Positions 1-8,641 of a stretch of 64,000 nt of DNA are shown in pieces (positions within the stretch are counted from its first letter, which is position 1; each line of letters begins with the position of its first letter). The stretch is from the NCBI RefSeq assembly GCF_050859505.1, contig NZ_CP193934.1:1-64000 (forward strand). The letters are read 5' to 3'. Origin of the DNA: Marinirhabdus sp050859505. GTDB lineage: Bacteria; Bacteroidota; Bacteroidia; Flavobacteriales; Flavobacteriaceae. Below the pieces are notes generated by a model. That model was given only the letters and a program-made list of their open reading frames with translations, was not told the origin of the DNA and searched no databases. A program made the position numbers and the translations under genes.

Positions 1-1428
1 ATGAGCAAAACTGCACTATCGGTTTGGAACAATTGTTTGTCCTTTATTGAAGATAACATTACTTCACAAGCGTACAAAACATGGTTTGAACCTATCAAAG
101 CGGTAAAGCTTACAGACAATGCACTCAGCATTCAAGTACCCAGTAAATTTTTCTACGAGTGGCTTGAAGAACATTACGTGAAAATTTTAAAAGTTGCATT
201 AACCAAAGAATTAGGCACACAAGCCAAATTGGTATATGTGATTAGGATGGAAAACACCTACGGCAACAAACAACCTTTTACCGAAAAAATACCGAGCTCT
301 AACCGTTCCAATATGCAATCTCAGGAAGTTGATGTGCCTATTAAGAACAAAAACCCTGAGTTAAAAAATCCATTTGTAATTCCTGGTATTCGGAACGTAA
401 AGATAGAATCGCAACTAAATCCTTCCTATAATTTTGACAACTTCTTAGAAGGCGAGTCAAACCGTTTAGCTCGTTCTGCGGGAATGGCGGTTGCCAACAA
501 ACCTGGAGGAACAAGTTTCAATCCGTTGTTGGTTTTTGGCGGTGTTGGATTAGGGAAAACACATTTAGCACACGCTATTGGGGTAGAAATAAAAGATAAG
601 TATCCAGAAAAAACGGTGCTTTATATTTCCGCTGAAAAGTTTACACAACAATATATTGAGAGTGTAAAAAAGAATAACCGTAACGACTTTATTCACTTCT
701 ATCAGATTATTGATGTATTGATTGTAGATGATATTCAATTATTATCTGGAAAGGCTGGAACGCAAGATGTTTTCTTCCATATTTTCAATCATTTACACCA
801 AAACGGAAAGCAGGTTATTTTAACAAGCGACAAAGCTCCGGTGGATATGATAGATATTGAGCAACGTCTATTATCACGTTTCAAATGGGGACTTTCAGCA
901 GAATTGAATCACCCAGACTACGATACGCGCGTTGCCATCATAAAAAACAAACTATACCGTGACGGTGTAGAAATGCCAGAAGATATTGTAGAATTTTTGG
1001 CAAACAATATTAAAACGAACATTCGTGAGTTGGAAGGGGCTATTATCTCTTTAATTGCACACTCTTCTTTCAACAAAAAAGACATCACGATAGAGCTTGC
1101 CAAGAAAATTGTTGACAACTACGTGAAACACACCAAACGTGAAGTTTCAATAGATTACATACAAAAAGTAGTGAGCGAATATTTCCAGATGGATGTGGAA
1201 ACCTTGCAGTCTAAAACAAGAAAACGCCACATTGTGCAAGCTAGACAACTGGCTATGTTCTTTGCAAAGAAATTTACCAAAGCGTCTTTAGCATCTATTG
1301 GTTCGCAAATTGGACAAAGAGATCACGCTACGGTCTTACACGCTTGTAAAACTGTAGACAATCTTTCCAGTACCGATAAACAATTTAGAAAATACGTAGA
1401 AGACCTTCAGAAAAAACTCACATTATAA
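1..1428 (+). CDS. dnaA: Chromosomal replication initiator protein DnaA
   Basis: DnaA is the AAA+ ATPase that binds DnaA boxes at oriC, melts the origin and helps load the DnaB helicase (encoded at 45346-46902). The 475-residue length is normal for the family. Walker A GGVGLGKTH lies at residues 180-188 and Walker B VLIVDD at 239-244. The C-terminal DNA-binding domain has the signature RDHATV at 440-445. Residues 1-80 fit the oligomerisation domain and are followed by a polar linker. The window begins on the A of its ATG, so its promoter and any upstream origin are not visible. A strong hairpin terminator follows directly. Identification is secure. Confidence 0.98.
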   Translation: MSKTALSVWNNCLSFIEDNITSQAYKTWFEPIKAVKLTDNALSIQVPSKFFYEWLEEHYVKILKVALTKELGTQAKLVYVIRMENTYGNKQPFTEKIPSSNRSNMQSQEVDVPIKNKNPELKNPFVIPGIRNVKIESQLNPSYNFDNFLEGESNRLARSAGMAVANKPGGTSFNPLLVFGGVGLGKTHLAHAIGVEIKDKYPEKTVLYISAEKFTQQYIESVKKNNRNDFIHFYQIIDVLIVDDIQLLSGKAGTQDVFFHIFNHLHQNGKQVILTSDKAPVDMIDIEQRLLSRFKWGLSAELNHPDYDTRVAIIKNKLYRDGVEMPEDIVEFLANNIKTNIRELEGAIISLIAHSSFNKKDITIELAKKIVDNYVKHTKREVSIDYIQKVVSEYFQMDVETLQSKTRKRHIVQARQLAMFFAKKFTKASLASIGSQIGQRDHATVLHACKTVDNLSSTDKQFRKYVEDLQKKLTL

Positions 1429-1432
1429 TATT

Positions 1433-1461
1433 AATCCCGCTTTTCAGCGGGATTTTATTTT
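1433..1461 (+). terminator. Intrinsic terminator after dnaA
   Basis: Perfect stem AATCCCGC / GCGGGATT with a TTTTCA loop followed by a T-rich tract, starting within ten bases of the dnaA stop codon. Confidence 0.9.
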
Positions 1462-1598
1462 TTATTAGATTGCTAACGCGATCTATTTTTTATTTTTATT
1501 AAATTTCTCTTCAAATAATAATAGCAATAGAAATTCGTAAGAATTTCAATACTTCAATAAATAATAGAAAACCGCAAGGTTTTCAATAAACAATAATA

Positions 1599-2048
1599 AT
1601 GAAGAAAGTTCTAATGGTCTGCCTAGGCAATATTTGTCGTTCTCCTTTGGCTGAAGGCATTTTAAAATCGAAAGTAGACGCTTCCAAGATTGAAGTTTCA
1701 TCAGCTGGAACAGGCGGCTGGCATGTGGGCGAACTCCCCGACCCGCGAAGTATTGAAGTAGCACAACAACATGGGTTGGATATTACCAACCAACGTGGTA
1801 AGCAATTTTCCACTTACGATTTTGAGATCTACGATCATATTTTTGTGATGGATAATAGCAACTATCATGACGTTATTAAACTGGCTACATCAGGTTTAGA
1901 AAAAGAAAAAGTGCAGCTTATTTTGGAAGAAACATTCCCCGAAGAAAAGCGCGACGTTCCCGACCCCTATCATGGTGGCGACGAAGGCTTTGAAAAGGTA
2001 TACCAAATGCTGGATGCTGCTTGTGAAAAAATAGCCCATCGATTATAA
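1599..2048 (+). CDS. Low-molecular-weight protein-tyrosine phosphatase
   Basis: A small cytoplasmic phosphatase of the LMW-PTP family, which dephosphorylates phosphotyrosine through a cysteinyl-phosphate intermediate. The P-loop CLGNICRS at residues 8-15 supplies the catalytic Cys8 and Arg14, and the general acid is Asp122 in VPDPYHGG. The length of 149 residues is typical. In many bacteria such enzymes act with tyrosine kinases in exopolysaccharide control, but no kinase or polysaccharide gene is next to this one, so its target is unknown. Some bacterial members have arsenate reductase activity; the DPYH motif favours the phosphatase. Confidence 0.92.
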   Translation: MKKVLMVCLGNICRSPLAEGILKSKVDASKIEVSSAGTGGWHVGELPDPRSIEVAQQHGLDITNQRGKQFSTYDFEIYDHIFVMDNSNYHDVIKLATSGLEKEKVQLILEETFPEEKRDVPDPYHGGDEGFEKVYQMLDAACEKIAHRL

Positions 2049-2096
2049 GGTCTGTTTCACCAAGTTTTCAGTATCTTAGTAAAAAAACAAGTTGAT

Positions 2097-3497
2097 ATGA
2101 AACAATTACTCGTATGTATTTGCGCGCTAGCATTATTCTCTAATGCCGTAGCACAAACTGTTAATGTTGAATCATTTGCATCTGGATTTGATAATCCTGT
2201 TAATATTCAAAATGCAGGGGATGACCGTTTATTTGTGGTAGAACAAAATGGCATAATTAAAATTCTTACCCCAGACGGAACTACAAATACAACCCCATTT
2301 TTAGATATTTCATCTCGAGTATCCTGTTGCGGTGAACGTGGCTTACTAGGATTAGCATTTCATCCCGATTATGCTACCAATGGCTTCTTTTATATAAATT
2401 ATACAGATACTGGTGGCGACACCCAAGTCTCAAGATTTTCAGTAGACCCTGCAGACCCAAACATAGCCTTGTCAGGTTCCGAACTTCCTATACTAGATTA
2501 TGAACAACCCTTTGGAAACCATAATGGAGGTTGCCTGGCTTTTGGCCCGGATGGCTTTCTTTATATCTCCTCAGGTGATGGCGGTAGTGGTGGCGATCCC
2601 GGTAATAGAGCTCAAAATACTGAATTATTATTAGGTAAACTACTTCGTTTAGATGTAGACAACCCAAGTGGCGGCAATAACTATGGCATCCCGGCAGACA
2701 ATCCTTTTGCAGGAGATCTGCCAAATAGACCAGAGATCTGGGCATACGGATTACGAAATCCATGGAAATTTTCGTTCGATAGTGTTACTGATGATTTATG
2801 GATAGGCGATGTTGGACAGGGAGATGTGGAAGAAATAGATAGAGCCGAAATAGATGAAGCTGGTTTGAATTATGGCTGGAAGTGTTATGAAGGTTCCGTA
2901 CCTTTTCCTGGCGCTCCCACGTCATGTCCCCCCGTTAGCGATCTTACATTCCCAATTGCTGAATATTCTTCAAGTACAGGCTCGGGTAATTGCTCCATCA
3001 CAGGTGGAAATGTATATAGGGGCTCGAGATACCCTAATCTTGTTGGGCTTTATTTCTTTGCAGATGTATGTAGTGGTCTTATTGGCACCGTAGATCAAGC
3101 TGGAACTCTTACAGAACACGGCACCTTTAATGGTTCATGGGTTTCTTTTGGAGAAGATACTACCGGACAACTCTACATAGTTAATCGTCAAGAAGAACCA
3201 AATGGAACTATTCATAAAATTGTTGGCGATGTACTAGGAACCAACGACTTTGAATTACCGAATACCCTTTTAGTATATCCCAATCCAACCGAAAACAGTG
3301 TGCATCTTGAACTACAGACCGGAACAATTACACAATATGCTGTTATGGATATGAAAGGTAGTGTTGTGATACACAATAAAGGATTAGACACAACTCAAAC
3401 CACAATTAACGTGGCCAATTTAGTGAATGGTATTTATATATTGAAAATAACAACCGAGACTAATAGAACCATCATCAAAAAACTGCTGGTTAACTAA
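2097..3497 (+). CDS. Secreted PQQ-type glucose/sorbosone dehydrogenase with T9SS sorting domain
   Basis: An exported six-bladed beta-propeller of the glucose/sorbosone dehydrogenase (GSDH) family, whose members oxidise sugars with pyrroloquinoline quinone. A signal peptide occupies about residues 1-19, ending in AVAQ. Family motifs include RGLLGLAFHPDY, NHNGGCLAFGPDG, SSGDGG and the later YGLRNPWKFSFD. The last 75 residues form a type A T9SS C-terminal domain, beginning LLVYPNPTENS and ending in the basic KKLLVN, so the protein should cross the outer membrane and be surface-anchored or released. The substrate is unknown. The methylase gene follows after four bases and may be co-transcribed. 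Confidence 0.88.
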   Translation: MKQLLVCICALALFSNAVAQTVNVESFASGFDNPVNIQNAGDDRLFVVEQNGIIKILTPDGTTNTTPFLDISSRVSCCGERGLLGLAFHPDYATNGFFYINYTDTGGDTQVSRFSVDPADPNIALSGSELPILDYEQPFGNHNGGCLAFGPDGFLYISSGDGGSGGDPGNRAQNTELLLGKLLRLDVDNPSGGNNYGIPADNPFAGDLPNRPEIWAYGLRNPWKFSFDSVTDDLWIGDVGQGDVEEIDRAEIDEAGLNYGWKCYEGSVPFPGAPTSCPPVSDLTFPIAEYSSSTGSGNCSITGGNVYRGSRYPNLVGLYFFADVCSGLIGTVDQAGTLTEHGTFNGSWVSFGEDTTGQLYIVNRQEEPNGTIHKIVGDVLGTNDFELPNTLLVYPNPTENSVHLELQTGTITQYAVMDMKGSVVIHNKGLDTTQTTINVANLVNGIYILKITTETNRTIIKKLLVN

Positions 3498-3501
3498 TTG
3501 T

Positions 3502-4215
3502 ATGGATTCAGAAAAAGGAAAGTTATATCTCATACCCTGTACCTTAGGCGATACTCCTCCTTTGGAAGTATTGCCATTGTTGGTTAAAAAGGCTATTGAA
3601 GAAATTGACTATTACATTGTGGAACACGAAAAAAATGCGAGACGTTTTATAAAAAGTATCTCTCCTAGAAAGTCTCAACCCACCTTACATTTTAACCATA
3701 TTAATAAATTTACAGACGAAGCAGAAATACCAGCAATGCTCAATCCCTGTCACGAAGGATTTGATATAGGTGTGCTAAGTGATGCTGGCTGTCCTGGTGT
3801 GGCAGATCCTGGTGCGCTGGCAGTAGCTGCAGCGCATAGACAAGGTATTAAAGTTGTTCCTTTGGTTGGCCCCTCTTCAATTTTACTTGCAGTAATGGCT
3901 AGTGGGTTTAATGGACAAAATTTTGCGTTTAATGGCTATCTGCCTATAGACAAGAAAGAACGTAAACAAGAAATTAAACGCTTAGAACGACTTTCAGAAG
4001 AACAAAATCAATCCCAATTATTTATTGAAACCCCTTACCGCAACAACCAAATGCTGGAAAGCATACTAACTACAGTAATGCCCAGCACACAGGTATGTGT
4101 GGCCTGTGACATTACGCTACCTACTGAATATATTAAAACAATGCCAGCTTCGGTTTGGACTAAAACAAAAGTGGATCTCAATAAGAGACCCACTATATTT
4201 AGTATTCAAAAGTAA
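3502..4215 (+). CDS. RsmI-like SAM-dependent methyltransferase (tetrapyrrole methylase family)
   Basis: A class III (tetrapyrrole methylase fold) methyltransferase related to RsmI, which 2'-O-methylates C1402 of 16S rRNA. The N-terminus has the family start YLIPCTLGDTPP. The SAM-site motif LSDAGCPGVADPG lies in the middle, followed by PLVGPSSILLAVMASGFNGQ and FNGYLPID. At 237 residues it is shorter than classical RsmI (about 280). Bacteroidota commonly carry this shorter paralogue as well, so rRNA specificity is inferred rather than shown. It ends only nine bases from the convergent gene at 4224. Confidence 0.85.
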   Translation: MDSEKGKLYLIPCTLGDTPPLEVLPLLVKKAIEEIDYYIVEHEKNARRFIKSISPRKSQPTLHFNHINKFTDEAEIPAMLNPCHEGFDIGVLSDAGCPGVADPGALAVAAAHRQGIKVVPLVGPSSILLAVMASGFNGQNFAFNGYLPIDKKERKQEIKRLERLSEEQNQSQLFIETPYRNNQMLESILTTVMPSTQVCVACDITLPTEYIKTMPASVWTKTKVDLNKRPTIFSIQK

Positions 4216-4223
4216 GAAAGCAA

Positions 4224-4874
4224 TTAAAATTTTACTTTCGCCTTTTCATTGGCTTTTATAAATGAAGTATCGTAGCCAGAAAACTTTTTAAGGTAATACC
4301 CAATAGAAGTTCCAAAAGCATCGCTAAATCCTACAGCGCCACCGCTTCTAAGGAATTTTTTTACATTTCCAGCACCAGCAAGATGCGCCGCTGCTAAAAT
4401 CCCTGATTCAGTAATGTGTACGCCACCAACAGTTCTTCCTGCATACCGCTTAATATCGCGTCTTAGAATCCATTTATTTCTGGAAGTGTACGCTGCAAAA
4501 GCTGCTTCTTGCAATTTAGAATCCTTCATAAAACGATCTGCACTATGCACACCAACCATTTTTAAAGTATTAATATTAAATTGATATTTACCTAAATATC
4601 CAAATTCGTTAATAATGGCATAATCGCCTCTGGATTCCTTAAAACCAAGAGCTTCTTTAAAGCCAACATACGTCTTTCCAAGAAATAAGTGATAATTACC
4701 AGCTATTTCAGGGATTTCTACTTCGACCTCATCGTAATTAGGTACGTAGTAATATAGATCTAATCCTTCCGAAGAAAACATAGACACAGTGCTATCCTTC
4801 TTTAAAGAAAATCCTGTTGCAGTTATTAAAACCACAAGCAATAGGACGCCAATTCGTAAAAGTTTTAATCTCAT
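4224..4874 (-). CDS. Exported lysozyme/transglycosylase-like protein (paralogue 1)
   Basis: A 216-residue exported protein with an N-terminal hydrophobic signal (about residues 8-23). Its core matches the start of a lytic-transglycosylase fold: GFKESRGDYAIINEFG followed by YLGKYQF, where the Glu of KES would be the catalytic acid. A second conserved block is TESGILAAAHLAGAGNV. Close homologues in flavobacteria are often labelled LysM peptidoglycan-binding proteins, but no LysM repeat is visible here. It is a clear paralogue of the gene at 5141-5788 in the same orientation, suggesting a tandem duplication. Peptidoglycan cleavage is inferred from the motif only. Confidence 0.7.
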   Translation of the reverse strand: MRLKLLRIGVLLLVVLITATGFSLKKDSTVSMFSSEGLDLYYYVPNYDEVEVEIPEIAGNYHLFLGKTYVGFKEALGFKESRGDYAIINEFGYLGKYQFNINTLKMVGVHSADRFMKDSKLQEAAFAAYTSRNKWILRRDIKRYAGRTVGGVHITESGILAAAHLAGAGNVKKFLRSGGAVGFSDAFGTSIGYYLKKFSGYDTSFIKANEKAKVKF

Positions 4875-5102
4875 ATTTTATTGAATACTAGACACCTTTG
4901 GGTTATCTAAATTTCAGCGTGCAAAAATACACTTTTTTTTACAAACTTGATATACAGTATGTTAAATTATGTTAAAGAGCGTTTTCTGAAAAAAATGATA
5001 CTACTTATTACTCGTTAAAAAAACTTACTATTAGTAAGGAATGTGATACAAAACTAATAATCGCGCAAAATACAATCAATTACGTTATAAATATAGTAAA
5101 AT

Positions 5103-5134
5103 AAAAAAAGCCAAGCTTGTCAACTTGGCTCTTT
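5103..5134 (-). terminator. Intrinsic terminator after the 5141-5788 gene
   Basis: On the minus strand AGCCAAG and CTTGGCT pair around a short loop and are followed by seven T. It starts seven bases past the stop codon, separating the two lysozyme-like paralogues into different transcripts. Confidence 0.85.
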
Positions 5135-5140
5135 CAATAA

Positions 5141-5788
5141 TTATAGTGTCACTCTTGCGTTATTATCTGGGATAATAGAAGTTAAATCATATCCACTAAA
5201 ATGCTTCATATACTTCGTAATTGGTACATTGTTAGCATCTGCGAAGATATTTTCTCCTTCAGATTCCAGAAACTTAATTACGTTTCCAGCACCTCCCAAA
5301 TGGGCTGCGGCAATAATGCCAGACTCGGTTACTTGAACACCAGCGATGCGTTGTCCACGGTATTGCGCAATGTAGTCTTTAAGAACCCACTTGTTCAAAG
5401 AAATCAATGTTGTAAAAGCTTCTTCTTGCAAATCTGGATTGTTTAAAAACAACCTTTTGCTAGTAATACCAACCCATTTAAGGGCGGACCAACCAAACTG
5501 ATATTTACCTACATAACCTAATCTATTTACAGCTCTGTAATTTCCACTGCTTTCTGAAAAGCCGAGGTCATTACTAAACCCAAGGTATGACTTCCCGAGA
5601 AATGGAATGTCCATTTTCGGGTTCATATTTACTTCAAATTCGTAAGGAACATAGGCTTGCTCACCTTCGATATGTGAAATAAATATAGAACTGCTATTAC
5701 GTTCCACCCCTTTGGAGGGTGAAAAACCTACTGCTATAAATGCAGCTAGTAGGGGCAGCACAGACAATTTCATAAAACGTTTTATCAT
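5141..5788 (-). CDS. Exported lysozyme/transglycosylase-like protein (paralogue 2)
   Basis: A 215-residue exported protein with an N-terminal signal segment (residues 5-22) and the same architecture as the gene at 4224-4874. The catalytic-type block is GFSESSGNYRAVNRLG then YVGKYQFG, and the second block is TESGIIAAAHLGGAGNV. Both copies share PFLGKSYLGF / FLGKTYVGF ahead of the Glu motif. The divergence suggests an old duplication. It lies upstream of its paralogue with its own terminator, so the two are probably expressed separately. The likely role is periplasmic peptidoglycan cleavage, by inference. Confidence 0.7.
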   Translation of the reverse strand: MIKRFMKLSVLPLLAAFIAVGFSPSKGVERNSSSIFISHIEGEQAYVPYEFEVNMNPKMDIPFLGKSYLGFSNDLGFSESSGNYRAVNRLGYVGKYQFGWSALKWVGITSKRLFLNNPDLQEEAFTTLISLNKWVLKDYIAQYRGQRIAGVQVTESGIIAAAHLGGAGNVIKFLESEGENIFADANNVPITKYMKHFSGYDLTSIIPDNNARVTL

Positions 5789-6044
5789 GTTCTATTTATT
5801 TTTAGAATTATAATTATTGCCCCTATACTTAATGTAAAGAGGAAATTCCTGTAACAAACATAAACTTGCTGTTTACAAGACTATGCCTGTTAAAAGGCTT
5901 TATGAAATTAATACGTCAAAGAACTTAAATATTGTAGGTTGCTCTTCTTAAGCAACTATCCAAATATAAGTATAGAAAGGGAGGCTAAAGAGCTATTAAC
6001 AGTCTTTAACCCACAGATTAATAAAGGTTTAACTATAATGAATT

Positions 6045-7088
6045 TTATCTATTCACCCCTTGTTGTGAGATCCATCGCACATATTCGGCTTTATTTTGAT
6101 TATGCTGCGAAAGCGTTTTAGCAAACTTGTGGTAGCCAAAATTTTGAACATTTGCGACAAAATAAAAATAATCGTGCTTTTCATAATTGAGCACGGCGTC
6201 TATAGAAGTAATGTCTGGCATGGCTATAGGTCCAGGTGGCACGCCAGCGTATTTGTAAGTATTGTAAGGAGAATCCAACTCTAAATCTACGTAGAGCACG
6301 CGTTTAATAATCTGATCGAAATTATTTTCTGAAAGTTTTTTGGCGTAAATTACAGTAGGATCTGCCTGTAAAAGCATACCTACTTGCAATCTATTTATGT
6401 AGACGCCAGCAACTCTAGGCCGTTCCTCTACCTTTGCGGTTTCTTTTTGAACAATCGCTGCCAGCGAAATTACCTGGGTTGGTGTCAAATTCAATTTTTT
6501 TGCTTTGGCAAGACGTTGCTCGTTCCAAAATCGCTTGTATTCGGTTGCCATTTTATCACGGAACCCCTCAGCAGAGGTATTCCAATAAAACTCATAAGTG
6601 TTAGGCACATAAAGTCCCAAAGCAGTGGTTGCCTCTAACTTGTTCTCCTTTAAGAAAACTTCATCGCGAAAAGCATGTAATAGCGAAAGACTATCGGCTT
6701 CAATTTGATTTGAAATTGCTCCCGCAAGGTTTTCTAATCGTTCCTGATTATTGAATTTTACCTTTATTGGAATATTTTTACTTCTAACCGTATTGATAAT
6801 ATCATTATTATTCATCCCTTTTTTAATAAGGTAATGACCTGGCTTTATATTGCTTGCATAGCCTTTTTTATAAGCAACTGTGGAAAAAGTTTCGGTATCT
6901 TTTAAAATTGGCTCTAGCTCCTCCAAAACATCATCAAAAGATGCATTGGTCGGTATATAAACGTGCGCTTCTTTATTATTGAAGGCAGTATTAGACACCA
7001 GAACAGTGTTGTATACATACCAAGCAAAAACTGCCATCCCTACAAGGCCTACTAACAAAATTGCTACTAAGATTTTCTTTATATACAT
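6045..7088 (-). CDS. mltG: Endolytic murein transglycosylase MltG (YceG-like)
   Basis: MltG is an inner-membrane-anchored lytic transglycosylase that cuts nascent glycan strands and sets their length. The protein has an N-terminal membrane helix (about residues 5-27) and a C-terminal YceG domain. The catalytic Glu lies in AIVQKETAKVEERP, followed by VAGVYINRLQVGMLLQADPT, and later SPYNTYKYAGVPPGPI. The length of 347 is normal. It is third in the minus-strand order dapF-GNAT-mltG, and dapF makes the diaminopimelate used in the same wall. It is about 100 bases from the GNAT gene, so co-transcription is plausible. Confidence 0.93.
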   Translation of the reverse strand: MYIKKILVAILLVGLVGMAVFAWYVYNTVLVSNTAFNNKEAHVYIPTNASFDDVLEELEPILKDTETFSTVAYKKGYASNIKPGHYLIKKGMNNNDIINTVRSKNIPIKVKFNNQERLENLAGAISNQIEADSLSLLHAFRDEVFLKENKLEATTALGLYVPNTYEFYWNTSAEGFRDKMATEYKRFWNEQRLAKAKKLNLTPTQVISLAAIVQKETAKVEERPRVAGVYINRLQVGMLLQADPTVIYAKKLSENNFDQIIKRVLYVDLELDSPYNTYKYAGVPPGPIAMPDITSIDAVLNYEKHDYFYFVANVQNFGYHKFAKTLSQHNQNKAEYVRWISQQGVNR

Positions 7089-7193
7089 ATTCTAAAGTAC
7101 GATTTACGATTTATAAATTTCAGCAAAATTTAAGGTAACTGAGTGTTGTATTAAAATTTGTTTCAAATATATTTTCATACAATGTACCGAAGC

Positions 7194-7730
7194 TTACCTC
7201 TCAACACTAAGTAATAGTTGATAAAACAATTCATCTTTAAATCCGTTTTCTGAAACCATCCAGTCTTTTTTCTGTCCAGCTTTTTTATAGCCGGCTTTTT
7301 CAAACAATACAATGCTCCTTGTATTATCTGCTATAATATTTGCATACAATTGATGCACTTTCAAATGCATTGAAACATACTTTTCCACTATTTTTAATGC
7401 TTCGGCTGCATAACCCTTACCTCTATCTTGAGCGTCAAAAATAACAATCCCTAAGCCTACGCGTTGGTGTTTTGGCTCAAAGTCAAACAAATCTATAAAA
7501 CCTATCACTTTATTCTCTTCTGCGGTACAAATTACAAGGCGTAGTTGTTTTACCTCATAGATATCGCGGTGACTATTTTGCAAGTAGTGCTTCAGCACAT
7601 ATTTGGAAAACGGTTTGTTGGTATTACTCACTTCCCAAACGTTTTCGTCATTTTCAAGCTGGTACAGGAAATCCAAATCGGTTGGCTCCAAAGCGCGCAG
7701 ATATATTAAAGTTCCTTGTAATGTTTGCAT
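7194..7730 (-). CDS. GNAT-family N-acetyltransferase
   Basis: A 178-residue acetyltransferase of the RimJ/RimL-like GNAT group, which transfers acetyl from acetyl-CoA to an amino group. The start LIYLRALEPTDLDFLYQLEND is typical. The acetyl-CoA pyrophosphate loop is DAQDRGKGYAAEALKI, and motif B includes ANIIADNTRSIVLFEKAGY. Its ATG follows the dapF stop by one base, so the two genes are almost certainly co-transcribed and translationally coupled. The substrate cannot be read from the sequence. Confidence 0.9.
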   Translation of the reverse strand: MQTLQGTLIYLRALEPTDLDFLYQLENDENVWEVSNTNKPFSKYVLKHYLQNSHRDIYEVKQLRLVICTAEENKVIGFIDLFDFEPKHQRVGLGIVIFDAQDRGKGYAAEALKIVEKYVSMHLKVHQLYANIIADNTRSIVLFEKAGYKKAGQKKDWMVSENGFKDELFYQLLLSVER

Positions 7731-7731
7731 C

Positions 7732-8508
7732 TTATATGGTGATTATACCTTTAAAAACCTGTGTGGCTGGGCCAATTAAAAAAACGTTTTCATAACCATT
7801 TTCAGTTTTACTGAAGGTTATCTGTAACGTACCACCGGGTTGTTGTAAGGTTATTTTTTCTGAAGTTGCCATCCCTGTAGCATGCATGGCTAGCGCGACA
7901 GCCGTTACGCCGGTACCACAACTTAGCGTTTCATCCTCTACACCTCTTTCATAGGTACGAACTGCAAATTTATTTTCTGAAAGTCGCTCTACAAAATTTA
8001 CATTGGCACCTGCTTTTCCGTAGCGATTGTTACGGATATTTCGACCCAGTATCACCACGTCAAAAGTTGACAAGTTTTCAACTATTTCAACATGGTGCGG
8101 AGAACCGGTATCCAAAAATGAAAAATCACCTTCTTGTTGAATTTCAGCAACATCCTGCATTTTTAAATATACGAGTTCGTTTTCAATTTTAGTCTCATGC
8201 AAACCATCAATCGCTTCAAAAGTAGCCGTAGTTTCTATCAAACCTAAAAAGTGGGCGAAATGTGTAATACATCTTCCCCCGTTCCCACACATACTGCTTA
8301 GATTTCCGTCGGCATTATAATATACCATAGAGAAGTCTGCGGTAGGATGTTCTTCCAGAAGGATAAGTCCGTCTGCTCCTATGCCAAATTTTCGGTCACA
8401 TAATTTTGCAACCAATTTGGTATCGTTTTTGGGGAATAGAAGTGGACGATTATCTACAAGTATAAAATCGTTACCCGTACCTTGATATTTATAAAATTGA
8501 AGTTCCAT
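7732..8508 (-). CDS. dapF: Diaminopimelate epimerase
   Basis: DapF converts LL-diaminopimelate to the meso form, used for lysine and for peptidoglycan cross-links. It is a cofactor-independent two-base enzyme. Both catalytic cysteines are present: Cys74 in MCGNGGRC and Cys197 in SCGTGVTAVAL. The N-terminal KYQGTGNDFILVDN and FGIGADG blocks are also conserved. The length of 258 residues is normal. It is the first gene of the minus-strand group with the GNAT gene and mltG, and is divergent from the HtrA gene at 8642. Confidence 0.97.
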   Translation of the reverse strand: MELQFYKYQGTGNDFILVDNRPLLFPKNDTKLVAKLCDRKFGIGADGLILLEEHPTADFSMVYYNADGNLSSMCGNGGRCITHFAHFLGLIETTATFEAIDGLHETKIENELVYLKMQDVAEIQQEGDFSFLDTGSPHHVEIVENLSTFDVVILGRNIRNNRYGKAGANVNFVERLSENKFAVRTYERGVEDETLSCGTGVTAVALAMHATGMATSEKITLQQPGGTLQITFSKTENGYENVFLIGPATQVFKGIITI

Positions 8509-8641
8509 TGCTGCAAATGTACAAATTGCCGTGGCGAGTCCTAAAGTTTTATAGCTGTTAAATGCACGTTAAATACGAAATGAAAGCACAATAGTATCGT
8601 CTTATTGAATGTTACTTAAGTATAATTTAATTTGAAAGAAT

